The notes under the pieces: generated by a model | Database searches by the model: none | The model's input: the letters and a program-made list of their open reading frames with translations, nothing else | Told to the model about the DNA's origin: nothing | Shown here: positions 25,681-36,169 of the stretch, in pieces | Layout: every line of letters starts with the position of its first letter | Position numbering within the stretch: the first letter of the stretch is position 1 | Position numbers and translations under genes: made by a program | NCBI GenBank assembly: GCA_027943335.1 | Contig: BSBK01000522.1 | Coordinates: 557,001-621,000 of the forward strand | Direction of reading: 5' to 3' | From: Chamaecyparis obtusa | Lineage: Eukaryota > Streptophyta > Pinopsida > Cupressales > Cupressaceae | Length of the DNA stretch: 64,000 nt

Positions 25681-26580
25681 TAGTTTCAAATTCTAGGCGC
25701 AGTTAATCATTTTAGTCGTGTTACCAAGTTATAATATTGCCATCAAGAATCAATTGTCTAATTTTTTTAGTCAAACTATCTCCCATGAGAATGAATGATA
25801 CCACTTAGAACTCATTGAATCTAGGTGATGCTAACAGAGGTGAAAGCATTGGCCTTTCCTGGAGATCACGATCACCCATCCCAGTACTACTCCAACTTAA
25901 GCGTGCTTAAACCATAGAGTTTCCAACTACACAAAATAGTTTACTTGCAACCTTTGTGTGGTATTTAAGAACAAACCTAATTAATTTCAAATTCTAGGTG
26001 TTGGTAATCATTTTTGTTGTGTTACCAAGTTATGATATTGCCATTAGGATTCAATTGTCTAATTTTTTAGTCAAACTATCTCTCATGAGAATGAATGATA
26101 TCACTTAGAACTTCTTGAATCTAGGTGATGCTAAGAGAGGTGAAGGCATTGACCTTTCCTGGAGATCACGATCACCCATCCCAATACTACTCCAACTCAA
26201 GCACGCTTAAACCATAGAGTTTCCAACTACACAAAATAGTTTACTTGCACCCTTTGTGTGGTATTTAAGAACAAACCTAATTAATTTCAAATTCTAAGCA
26301 TAGGTAATCATTTTTGTCGTGTTACCAAGTTATGATATTGCCATCAAGATTCAATTGTCTAATTTTTTAGTCAGACTATCTCTCATGAGAATGAATGATA
26401 TCACTTAGAACTTCTTGAATCTAGGTGATGCTAAGAGAGGTGAAAGCATTGACCTTTCCTGGAGATCACGATCGCCCATCCCAATACTACTCCAACTCAA
26501 GCACGCTTAAACCATAGAGTTTCCAACTACACAAAATAGTTTACTTGCACCCTTTGTGTGGTATCTAAGAACAAACCTAA
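25681..26580 (-). repeat. Three tandem ~300-bp units carrying 5S rRNA-like sequence
   Basis: Units start at 25681, 25981 and 26281 (tttcaaattcta...), each exactly ~300 bp. Within each, at 25838-25927, 26138-26227 and 26438-26527, the minus strand reads like plant 5S rRNA around its internal promoter: TTAAGC.CGCTTAA..., then GAGTAGTACT.GGATGGGTGA. In established 5S genes these are the A box, the intermediate element and the C box read by TFIIIA and RNA polymerase III. The first ~40 bases of 5S are not recognisable, and no terminal T run is evident, so these are not ordinary 5S genes. Cassandra-type LTRs and degenerate 5S rDNA are both possible origins. Confidence 0.75.
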
Positions 26581-26584
26581 TTAA

Positions 26585-27190
26585 TTTCAAATTGTGATAT
26601 TGCTATCAGGATTCAAGTGTGTAATTTTTTGAGTCAAACTCATTGACCCATGATTCATGAGTAGTGGTTCACACGAACCCATCTCTCATGAGAATGAATG
26701 GAACACATAGCACTCATTGGATCTAGGTGATGCTCACAAAGGTGAAGCACCAGGACTTCTCGGGAGGTCACCCATCCCAGTACTACTCCAGCTCGAACAT
26801 GCTTAACTACGAAGTTTCCTCCATGGTTAAACCCACTCTACTTGCATCCTCATTTGCAAAACCTTCACCAAGTGTTGTGCCTTATGAACCATTCATTTGA
26901 AAGCCCCTTTAAGCTCATCAATTGATAAGTAGGAGATATTTTCCACAGCAAGTCAAATTGTGATATTGCTATCAGGAGTCAAACTCATTGACCCATGATT
27001 CATGAGTAGTGGTTCACACGAACCCATCTCTCATGAGAGATGGGTTCGTGTGAACTACCATTCATTCTCATGAGAGATGGGTTCGTGTGAACCACCACTC
27101 ATGAATCATGGGTCAATGAGTTTGACTTAAAAAACTACACAGTTGAATCCTGATAGCAATATCACAATTTGACTAATTATTAATTTGACT
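26585..27190. repeat. Large inverted repeat with a 44-bp perfect palindrome
   Basis: The arm 26966-27033 is repeated in inverse orientation at about 27075-27150, and also appears as a direct copy at 26590-26690. At the centre, 27012-27055 is a perfect 44-bp palindrome with its axis between 27033 and 27034 (half-site starts gttcacacgaaccc). The word tgatattgctatcagg marks the outer edge of each copy, reversed on the right (27137-27170). The structure abuts the 5S-derived array and shares its flank sequence, so it probably arose by inverted duplication within the array. Confidence 0.85.
26739..26822 (-). ncRNA. 5S rRNA-derived segment, best-conserved copy
   Basis: On the minus strand this copy keeps AGTTAAGCATGTTCGAGC, GAGTAGTACTGGGATGGGTG, then ACCTCCCGAGAAGTCCTGGT. 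It matches plant 5S rRNA from about position 45 to near position 110, including the complete internal control region. It is closer to genuine 5S than the three tandem units before it. The 5' part of 5S is replaced by unrelated sequence. It could support RNA polymerase III transcription in principle; there is no evidence that it does. An alternative is a 5S pseudogene. Confidence 0.65.
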
Positions 27191-27226
27191 AATCCTGATA
27201 GCAATATCACAGTTGAATCCTACTTA

Positions 27227-27430
27227 TTAATTTCAAATTCTAGGTGTAGGTAATCATTTTTGTAGTGTTACCAAGTTATGATATTGCCATCAGGAATCAA
27301 TTGTCTAATTTTTTAGTCAAACTATCTCTCATGAAAATGAATGATACCACTTAGAACTCATTGAATCTAGGTGATGCTAATAAAGGTGAAAGCATTGACC
27401 TTTCCTTGAGCACATTTAAGAACAAACCTA
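27227..27430. repeat. Fifth unit of the 300-bp array with the 5S core deleted
   Basis: The unit begins tttcaaattctaggtgtagg, as the others do, and proceeds to gcattgacctttcct, then jumps to gagcacatttaagaacaaac. The 5S-like core and ~60 bp after it are missing, which leaves a unit without internal promoter. Confidence 0.7.
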
Positions 27431-27799
27431 ATTAATTCAATTGAAAATTAGGAAGTGTAGAGCACATTTTTTTACACACATCAAGATATCATTGAAATAT
27501 TTTTCATCAACAATTCATCATATCATAGGCATACTGATATCTACATCATACTTGTTTTATTTTTAAAAGATTTTACATCCAAAAAAATCATATTAGCCAC
27601 CCATTACTGAAATATAAACAGTTTAAATTAGTACACAATGATCTACTATTCTTACACGAAGTGGAGAAATTAAGTAGAAAGAATAAAATAATAATTTATT
27701 TTTTTTAATTGGAGGGTTTTACAGAATCTATAGAATCGTTTAGCTACCGATTCAGAATCACGAGCAAGGCATAGCCTGAAAGCAGAGGCACAAAAGAAG
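27431..27799. other. Spacer 3' of the F-box gene
   Basis: AT-rich, no gene. It lies downstream of the F-box gene (minus strand) and probably contains its polyadenylation region; T/A-rich runs occur at about 27690-27715. Confidence 0.5.
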
Positions 27800-27945
27800 A
27801 AAGAATATGAATCTGCAAACTTAAGAAGAAGAATGAATATGAATCTCCCAATCTAAGGAGAAAGAATTATGAATATGAATCTCGTAATCTAAGAAGAAGA
27901 AAGAATTATGAATATGAATGTCCCAATCTGAGAAGAATCACATGA
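27800..27945. repeat. Four imperfect ~45-bp tandem repeats at the F-box gene 3' end
   Basis: The unit contains aagaattatgaatatgaat followed by ctcccaatctaag, with length differences among copies. The array ends immediately at the stop codon of the minus-strand F-box gene, so it would form the start of its 3' untranslated region. Confidence 0.75.
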
Positions 27946-27946
27946 T

Positions 27947-29335
27947 TCAAACAATGGGCAATGGCGATCTTCTCTTCCCTCCACTGAATATAAACATAGA
28001 ACTCAAGCCGTGATTCCCAGGCCTCCAATTCTTGGACCTGACAAAAACAGGGGAAGCCTGGCTCTCCTGCTCGGGCGGAACAGGGGGAACGCCCGCAACA
28101 CAGAAGCTTCGAAGATGCCCTGCACTCTTCAGAAACTCATCAAGCAATCTCTGCCGCCGCTCATCCAAATTAGGGCTATACCAGTGCAACTGAACCCTAA
28201 TTTCCGTAACCTGCTTGGGCAAAACGCCCTGAAAAAGAATCTCAAACTCATCCTCAGGCACGCCCCAGAGAAGAACCCGGCGAGGAGGGCAAGAACTCGC
28301 TTTCAGCACAGAAAAAACATCCCCGAAAAAAAACCCCGGTCCCTCGTCAATATCACAAACAGGGTACCGCGGATTGAACTCGCAGCGGAGGTAAAGAGAC
28401 TCGATCCTGGGCAACGCCGTGAAAAACCCCCGGCAGTCGGCGAGGCATCCGCGGCGCCGGAAAGACGCCGCCGCTTTCCTCAGTCTCTCCATCCTGGCAG
28501 CTACGTAGCTGAGTCTCTCCCCATTGAGGGCCCGCTGGTCGTGGGACACTCGCCAGCCGGGGAGGTAAAACACGGCCTGCTCGAGCGCCAGCTGGGACTT
28601 GATCCTGGCGTACGTGGCTAGCTCCTCAGTGCCGAGCACAAACACCAGTGACGCGGAGCGTAGCATAGGGCACCTGTGGAGGAAGCTGACGTGGAGGTGG
28701 AGGAGGTCGAGGTGTGCCATCTGGTACGATGAGGCGTGCGTGGAGTAGGATTCGAGCAAGGGGCAACGCCTCCCAACGGCGTCCAGGGTGAGAAAGGGGT
28801 TGAGGAGGTGCCAGTCGAGCCGCGGCCCGCGGCCAGAGAGGATTGTGAAGAGGCTCACCTCCACGTCAACATCGAGGACACGGAGGCAGGGCTGAGAGCA
28901 GAGGAATCGATCGAGGTAGTAGCAGTGCGCCAGAATGTGGAGCATTGGAGGAGTCCCGCCCCTGAGGTCGCGCTGGAAATGGGCGCTGCACGGATTGACG
29001 TTGTCCAGAAAGCGGGCTACGATTGCGTCGACTGTGTGGTCGTGGAAGGTCCTGTGGTGGCGGATGTCGTAGCGGAAGCAGAGCTTGTGGAGGCGGGCGG
29101 AGGAGAAGCGGGAGATGAGTTGGTCGCAGAGGGCCGGGGTGAGGGTCGAGGGTTGGAAGCAGGACATGTCGAGCACCTGGCGGGAGGAGTAGAGGTCGTC
29201 TGCCATGGCGGCTAGGGCTCTGCAGCATGATGCCAGATTGGGCAGGTCTGAAAGGGGGAGATTCTCTGCTATGCGGATTATTATCGCGTTTGGCAGATCC
29301 GGGAGCGTGAACGTTTGCTTTCTCGGCTTCCCCAT
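27947..29335 (-). CDS. F-box protein, single exon, 462 aa
   Basis: This is the only intact gene in the window. The ATG at 29335 begins MGKPRKQTFTLPDLP; an upstream in-frame extension starts with TTG, so the ATG is preferred. Residues ~10-50 are an F-box (TLPDLPNAIIIRIAENLPLS, then ASCCRALAAMADDLY), which would bind SKP1 in an SCF ubiquitin ligase. The remaining ~400 residues have Leu/Cys-rich helices and strands (LRVLDVDVEVSL, RIESLYLRCEF, VTEIRVQLHW) that look like degenerate leucine-rich repeats for substrate binding. No other known domain is visible. The gene is much richer in G and C than its surroundings, with no intron and no stops. Substrate unknown. Activity is inferred from the preserved frame, not shown. 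Confidence 0.85.
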   Translation of the reverse strand: MGKPRKQTFTLPDLPNAIIIRIAENLPLSDLPNLASCCRALAAMADDLYSSRQVLDMSCFQPSTLTPALCDQLISRFSSARLHKLCFRYDIRHHRTFHDHTVDAIVARFLDNVNPCSAHFQRDLRGGTPPMLHILAHCYYLDRFLCSQPCLRVLDVDVEVSLFTILSGRGPRLDWHLLNPFLTLDAVGRRCPLLESYSTHASSYQMAHLDLLHLHVSFLHRCPMLRSASLVFVLGTEELATYARIKSQLALEQAVFYLPGWRVSHDQRALNGERLSYVAARMERLRKAAASFRRRGCLADCRGFFTALPRIESLYLRCEFNPRYPVCDIDEGPGFFFGDVFSVLKASSCPPRRVLLWGVPEDEFEILFQGVLPKQVTEIRVQLHWYSPNLDERRQRLLDEFLKSAGHLRSFCVAGVPPVPPEQESQASPVFVRSKNWRPGNHGLSSMFIFSGGKRRSPLPIV

Positions 29336-29660
29336 CGTTTTTGGATTTTGGTTCAAAGCTCGAAATGGAATTTGAGGAGTGGGAGGAATGGTGGATTTTG
29401 TTGTTGCGAGGGAGTGACCGTTGGAGTTCCTGGAATTGTTACCGTTGGGATTGGACCGTTGGGAGAAGAGGAAGATTGTTTGAAAAAAAGGAAAGTTGTT
29501 GGTTGGTCAAAAGTTGAGAATACGAGAAGGGAAGTGTTGTAGACGAGCAATAGATGAGCAGCTGTGGTAGGGCCTAGCCAATAGCTGACTTGGGCTATAA
29601 CTAATAAAATTACCAAACAACATTGTAATGGTGGAAAATATAAGATGTACATAATATTTA
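29336..29660 (-). promoter_or_regulatory. Presumed promoter region of the F-box gene
   Basis: Reading on the minus strand from 29660 towards the gene there are CAAT-like words (attgg near 29580) and a TATA-like ttatagccc near 29600. No mapped start site; position relative to the ATG is the main argument. Confidence 0.3.
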
Positions 29661-29679
29661 GTCTACTTAATACTAATTT

Positions 29680-29850
29680 AGACAAGTGTCACGTAGTGGT
29701 TAGTAGTTGCCGGATTTAATTATAAGTTAAAAACATTAGATTTCCACAATCTATTATGATGCAATTAGTTTTTGGATTCGATTGTGTAAGTTTTTTTAGC
29801 ATTGACGTTTCAGATCACACTCCGTGATCTATCATTAGAAATAGAGAGTG
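29680..29850. repeat. Dispersed short repeat (SINE- or MITE-like)
   Basis: The block contains caagtgtcacgtagtggtta (29685-29705), ggattcgattgtg and tttttagcattgacgtttca followed by gatcacactccgtgatc. Parts recur at 7993-8030, 42560-42670 and, inverted, at 57140-57200. The tagtggttag and ggattcga words resemble tRNA-type A and B boxes, but spacing is longer than in a tRNA, so a SINE is only one option. Confidence 0.45.
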
Positions 29851-31518
29851 AAGAATGAAAAATAAAAAATAAAAAATGATTAACTTAAATTTATTTTATT
29901 ATATTTATTATAAATAATATATATAATTGAATTAATAGTTATTTTATAAGCTGTGCTATGTTTTATAATTAATTAAAATATATTTAATAATTATAATAAA
30001 TTTATTAATATTAGAATTATATTTAGATATAAATTAAAATTAATTATAAAACTAAAGGCTACTAGTATATTATTTTAAAAAATTTAATTATTATCATTCA
30101 TATAAAGATTCTTCATAAAATTATAATTAATTTCATTACTCTTCTAACTAAACTGGCTCCATATATTTATTTATTTATTGCATGTTGATATATCTAATAT
30201 TTAATTCTTATTTTGTAAAAGTATGATATATTACCAACAAATTCAATAATAGTTATTAATTTATATAATATATTATTGAAAAAAAATTTACACCCACAAA
30301 GTAAAAAAAAAAAAGTTCTAACAGGTGGAAGAGAGTGGTTCAAATTCCTCCCTAAGATTTTTAGCCATTTATTTTGTATTTGTGGAAGGTACATAGAGAA
30401 TTCAACTAAATCAATCCACGTATTTAAATATTTATGAATCCAAAATCTAATTCTCACTTTATAAAATATGAATAATTATCAACATTATTCATGATAAAAG
30501 CAAATAACAAAACCTTATTCCTTCACATTCCTCTCCTTAGTCGTGGCATTCCTCCCTGATTTTGTGGGCCATCCATTCTCCTGTTTTCATAAAATATTAT
30601 ATTCACAATGCGAGAAATCTGTGTATAAGAGTTCAAATACATTTGTCCAATGAAATGACAAAAAAATAATTTCTAGATATTATAAAGTTAAAAAAATTGT
30701 ATCTATATTTTAGAAATGAAAAAACTTATAATGAAATATAAAATATAATTTATTTTGATTGGTGTAGAAGAGTTCATTTAATCACTAATTAAGATTAAAA
30801 AATTCAAAAATTGATACAATAGTACTTAGCCTACCGACAAGTACTAATAAATGAGTTGGGACTGAAAATAATAAATTCAAGTATTGTAGTATGTTTTATT
30901 AAGATAGGGTATTCTTTGTGGTAGTAAATTTATTTTTATAGGACAAAACTTCTAATTTAAATATATTTTTGATTAAAATAATTGTATATATAAAAGGATA
31001 TTGACTATAGAAAGTGTTGTATATTTGTAAAAGATAAGAAATTATTTTAGTTAATAGTTGATTTAGTCTTAAATTTAATAAAATAATTCTTTTGGATTAT
31101 ATGTTATGTACATGTTAGAATAACTTATCATTACAATTTTCCTATTCTCACAAGTGACAATTAAAGTATTCATTCGATTTCGAGAGACTTTTTAATTCAA
31201 AGAAAATATAGATATGATGGATCAATTCCTCAACAAATTATTTTCCTTATTTTAAACCTTGACAAAACTTCAAACAAAATTTGTGACAAATTAGCAATAG
31301 TCATTGTGTCAAATTGAGCTCTATTACAATAACTTCAAAGGTTCTCAGTTGTAAATGTTCGTACTTACCGTAAACATATAACTACTCTAAAACTGGCGCT
31401 TCAGACTGATTGTGTAAATCATAATCCAAAAGCACAAGTTTCATGTCTTATCGATTGTGGAAATCTATTAAATCTTATCGAACCATTCACTGAACTAAAA
31501 TCATTAGTTTATATTTGT
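29851..31518. other. AT-rich intergenic DNA with a diverged repeat copy
   Basis: No gene. 30740-30850 is a third, diverged copy of the repeat at 1-110 and 9030-9140 (shared words: aatagtact, agcctacc, acaagtacta). Confidence 0.5.
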
Positions 31519-31732
31519 AGTAATTAGATGTTTTTTATTAAGGTAAATACAGGTTTTGAATGGACCCCGAAACCATTTACAAAAGATTACAAAAAGTTTT
31601 CAATAAAGTTCATACAAACATAGAACACCTACTTAGAAACAAAAAGTAGGACCCTAATCCAACAAACAACACATAAACAAACTAGAACAAAAAGCCAAAA
31701 AATAGCCGACAACAGATCAGTAATTAGATGTT
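31519..31732 (-). mobile_element. 5'-truncated LINE 3' end (or SINE) with 14-bp target duplication
   Basis: A ~186-bp insertion, 31533-31718, lies between two copies of agtaattagatgtt (31519-31532 and 31719-31732). On the minus strand it ends ...ttaccttaataaaa, a short A-rich tail, as expected for target-primed reverse transcription. Its 3' end resembles a fragment at 61218-61272 (ttattaag.taaa...ggtttt). No coding sequence remains. Confidence 0.75.
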
Positions 31733-34732
31733 AGTGTGCTATATTTTACACATAATTTAACTTGGACTAGCTAAAATAAATGAATTAAGAGATCTATTTG
31801 AGCCAACAAAAAATTATTTCATAAGGATATTTAAGATCATGTTGAATAAAATGTGGTAAAAGTTTCAAGTCAAAATGCCTTCCCATTTAGGAAATGTTAA
31901 ATTAACATCATGTTTCCTGGAATGTTAATTTTTTTATTAAAATAGAAGTTTCAAAAAGATTTTAGAGCCTTATAGAATTACTACATGAAATGTAGCTAAT
32001 GTTTCAATAAATTTTTTGTCTTAACCAAACGATATAAAATTAATATTCTCCCAAACTTATTTAACATCCTATGTAAATTGTTTGAAATCATCTCTCGTGT
32101 TGAGCTACAACACCTTCCTTAAAAATTCATCTTATAGAAACATGAGTTTTGCCTAAATAGGTTAGAAAGTGAAAATATGGAATGTTTATTTTTTCAACAA
32201 TTTAATGAGTTACTAACGCACCAAAATGTAGAATACTCTTTTAACAAAAGTTTGTAATAATGTGATATTGTGAAAGAAAATTGTCAAAATTCTTGTGTTT
32301 GGATGAACTATTACTAGCATACTTATATTTTAAATAAAATTTATGTAGAAAACCTCAAGAGATATCAAATACAAGGAATCTTTAATATTTCAAAAAATAT
32401 TAAAAAATAGAAAAACAATAGTCTAAAACTTGAATATTCCTTTTCATGAACTGAATCTTTAATTACTCAATTTTTTTCTCTCATAGACATTGATTCATGA
32501 CTTCTTCAATTCATTTTGGCTCAACCCATTTTTATGGCACATGGTTTTGTTGAAAGATTTGCAAATGATTTTTATTTTCAAATTCAACATGCCTATGAGG
32601 TGGAGTTGAATTTAGAAGCACGTACAAACCCATTTTGTAAACTCGTACAATTACCTATTATTTAAGATTATAATACAACATTCAAATATTTAATTTACTG
32701 TTTACTCATTTTCTATACATAAATCTTGATCTCTCCATCATTATGCATAATCAATATTAAGTTAGATTTGAATACATATAAATTATTACTAAACTAGATT
32801 TTAATATTAAATTAAATTTTGATGTTAAATTAAATTTTCATTTACATTCTAAAGTATTTATTGTTCAAAAAAATGTTTAATGGCTTGTCTAGATTATTTC
32901 AAAAATGCATTTGTATATTTAACCATATATATTCTTATTGCAAAAATGAATTCCCATCATCCCTCTTATATAGCTTTTAAATATTTATTTGGGTTATCAA
33001 TCACAACTCTATAATTAATGTAAGTTAATGCAAAATTAATTTTGCAAACACAATATTAACTAATTAGTATCCCTCAATCTACGTGGTACCATTCCCAATG
33101 AAAAGGGGCATGTTATTTAATTGACTAAGAGTTGTGTCCTTAACTACGTTTACTCCAAGTCTGTTTAAAAATATGCTACATGTTGTTTCATTTATTCTCA
33201 AAATTAAACAATAAGCCTCAATTGCACCTATGCAAAAGAAATTTGCCTACTCTAAGTGATGACCTGGATATAATAAAAAAGTCTATGATGATAGGCATTT
33301 GGTTTGTAAATCGTATCATGTAACCTTATCCCCAACTTATTATATCAATATTTAACATTCCAATTAGCAGACATGGCTAACAACATTGAACTTGAATATC
33401 ACCAAATTTTGAAGTTGGTAGCCATCATGAATCTACTTGATATGGTAAGGGTACTTAGATTAATTATATTAATCATTTGGCATTCTCCCCCTTTCAGATT
33501 TTGACTCATCGCTGTGTACATTTTGTATTCCATAGTTTTCTACAATTTTATATTATTTTGTAGTTAAAAGATTATTTTACAGAGTTAAGAGTTTGATATG
33601 GAAGTTAAGAGAGCTAATATGTGTCAAAAACTGAAGACATGGATATTTAAAAAAATTCTTCTAAACATTAAAATTTATAAATTTCTTTTATAGATGATCA
33701 TCCCATCCTAATATATATGTAGTTTTTAACTCATGATTAGTTTTTCATGTGATCTTTGAATGTTGGCTCCAAGAAGATCTTTAAGATCTCATAATTCTTT
33801 ACTCTTGAAAGATGCCAACAATGGTCTTTGTCTCAAAATTGGAGAATTATAGAATGTTCAAGAATTCATTACTCTCTATAGAACAATGGTTGCAGTTACC
33901 ATTTTGTATGCATCTTTAGAAACTTTCAGTCATGTGCACTAGGTGGTTGGGCATTCACCAAATTATAGAGGATAGAGTATTCTTTCCCGAGACTAAGATT
34001 TTCAAGTGCTCGAATTAATAGTGTCTTCTATGTTTGGTTATCTCTATTTGTGATTATTGTGGGCATCAGTGTTGTTTCCTTCAGTTGCTTTATTTCTCAG
34101 ATTTTTTTTTGGCTTTGTTGTGCGCTTTAGTTTGTAGCTAGTTGTCCATTGCTTAATGTTGCTTTGTATGTAGTATTTTCTTAGATAGGAATTGTTATCA
34201 TTTGTTGAAGTTTTACTGATCATAGTAAGGAATCTCTTGAAGACTCTATGACCTAATCATAGAAAGGAGATAGATTGGATTGAATTCTACATACTTTGGT
34301 GTCATTTAACAAGTTGATAGCATATTATTGTTGAAAGATTGAATGAATTCCATGAAAAGGAGGCATGTAGATCCAAGTTTTTTTCTTCTTTTAATCTTGG
34401 ACTCGAGTGTGAGAAACACTAAAGCTACAAGAGATATTTGAGTAAGAAGTAGGTTTCTTATTTTTTACTATGCCAAAAATAAGAGTTTCTTTTTATGTGA
34501 GCCCTTAATTGTTTCATCATAGTGTTCAAAGTTATTAAAGAGTCACTATTCATTCAAAAAAAATATGGATGTATTAGAGTAGAGTGTTCATGTGATTAAT
34601 GAGGAAAAGTGGAAAGTGGTAATTTCTTATTAAAGTGAAGAGTTTGATGAAACAATCTTAATATTTGTAAGCTATAAGTTTTTTCAAGTTTTTGTTTGTT
34701 TGGCTCATAAGAAGGCCAACATCAAGGCACAA
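31733..34732. other. AT-rich intergenic DNA, possible copia-2 5' LTR at its right end
   Basis: No coding sequence is supported. A weak primer-like ttggtagaggctta at 34733-34747, just upstream of the copia-2 gag, suggests that a decayed 5' LTR ends near 34730. Its boundaries and partner copy cannot be seen. Confidence 0.35.
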
Positions 34733-34804
34733 TATTTGGTAGAGGCTTAGTGTTTTGTGTGATTGTGAGTTCAAGTGTGTTTGAGAATTTAGTGTATTTC
34801 TAAT

Positions 34805-35690
34805 ATGGTTACTTGTGAGAAATCTAATATTGTGGTTAGTGAAAAATTAGATGGTTCTAATTGTGGTAGTTGGAAATGTGAGATGAAGTTGATTCTACAA
34901 ATGAAAGATTTATGGGAAGTATCAAATAAAAAATCCTACATATAAAAGTCAACATGAAAAATGGAATAAAATAGATATGAATGCACGAGCTATAATTTAA
35001 TGCCAAATTAGTCTAGGAATTAGGTCTCATGTTCAAAATTTAAAAATAACAAAGGAAAATGGGGAAATTTGCAAACAATTTATGAAAGAATTAGCAAGTT
35101 AAGAGTGATGGAGATTAAGAGACAATTAACTCATTTGAAAATGAAGGGGGGAGCTAGAATGAATGATCACATTACTAAATTGAAAATTTTAAGAAATCAA
35201 CTTGCAATGATGAAGGTTGAATATGAAGACTCTAAGATTATAGATTTTTTAATTGAAAGTCTTCCAGATGAGTACAATAATTTCATTCACACATTGGAGC
35301 CAACTAGAAAATTTGATAATATCAAACTAGAAGAAGTGTATGATGCTTTGTTGAATGAAGAAGAAAGACTTAAAAAGTTCACAGGTGAGTCCAGAAAGAG
35401 GCAAGCATTTATAGCTAAAGGAAAATATAAGAGTTGCAATAAAAGTAAATCATATAAAAATCAAAGAACAAATCAAGGGAAACAATATAGGAATAATCAA
35501 AGGCACTGGAATCAACCAAGGAATAATCAAAATGGGCAAAGTTATGAAAGGAAACAAAATGAATGGAGAAATTAAAAAAATAAATTTAAAGGAGAAAGTA
35601 CTATCATATGTTATAATTGTGGACAAGAAGCACATAAAAGTGATCAATATTTTAAGAAATCACAAAGAAGATTTAATCAAAGAAGGCAAT
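34805..35690 (+). pseudogene. copia-2 gag with zinc knuckle (frameshifted)
   Basis: ATG at 34805 opens MVTCEKSNIVVSEKLDGSNC, GSWKCEMKLIL, the standard copia gag start. After stops and a shift, the frame 35069-35575 gives UBN2 features (MKGGARMNDHITKLKILRNQ, SLPDEYNNFIHTLE) followed by a basic Asn/Lys/Arg-rich tail. A CCHC-like knuckle (CYNCGQEAHKSDQY-like) follows in another frame at 35605-35650, with the last Cys changed to Tyr. An active gag would form the particle; this one cannot be translated whole. Confidence 0.8.
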
Positions 35691-35699
35691 CAAATTGTT

Positions 35700-36169
35700 C
35701 AAGAAAAGGTTGATCATCATACAATGATAACTTATTTAGCTACTCAAGGCAATTCAAGTAATTTATGGTATATATGATTTAGGAGCTAGCCAACACATGA
35801 CCTATTTAATAAAAATATTTTTAGCTCTTTAGAAGAAACAAAAGCTATGAGAATATTTCTTGGTGATGATAGTTCACATGCAATCAAAGGAATGGGTACA
35901 ATTTAAATGAAAGGAAATGATGGTAAAAAAATGGGAAATAACATATGTGAATCTTGTACCTAATTTGACCAAAATAATTCTCTCAATAAGTCAAATAACT
36001 CAACATGGTTATAAGGTGGAGTTCTATTCAGATAAGTGTTTAATCAAGAATATTAATGATGTATATAAAAGAGTTGAAACAAGAGTTGAGAATGATGACA
36101 TATACAAATTTTTAGCATCTATTGATAATAAATCTTATATTATCACAAGATCCTCCACAAGTGAGCTAT
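35700..36169 (+). pseudogene. copia-2 protease and start of GAG-pre-integrase
   Basis: 35755-35900 carries the remains of the protease (LWYI then a stop, ASQHMTYL-like text and FLGDDSSHAIKGMG). 35917-36177 continues with the pre-integrase region (NLVPNLTKIILSISQITQHG, KVEFYSDKCLIKNI, TRSSTSELWN). The frame ends at residue W-N because a solo LTR is inserted at 36175. The protease D-S-G motif is not intact in any frame. Confidence 0.75.

Noticed and set aside
25681..26580. Definite Cassandra retrotransposon
   Set aside because: No primer site, polypurine tract or TG...CA ends could be found around the 5S-like units; kept only as a hypothesis.
25838..26822. Genuine 5S rRNA genes
   Set aside because: The first ~40 bases of 5S and a terminal T run are not recognisable, and the promoter-region copies have diverged.
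28010..29228. Long open frames on the opposite strand and alternate frame of the F-box gene (203, 159 and 120 residues)
   Set aside because: They are shadows caused by the GC-rich coding sequence; they have no domain text, while the F-box frame has.
29336..29356. Longer F-box start giving 469 residues
   Set aside because: That start would need TTG as initiator; the ATG at 29335 is the first methionine and lies just before the conserved region.
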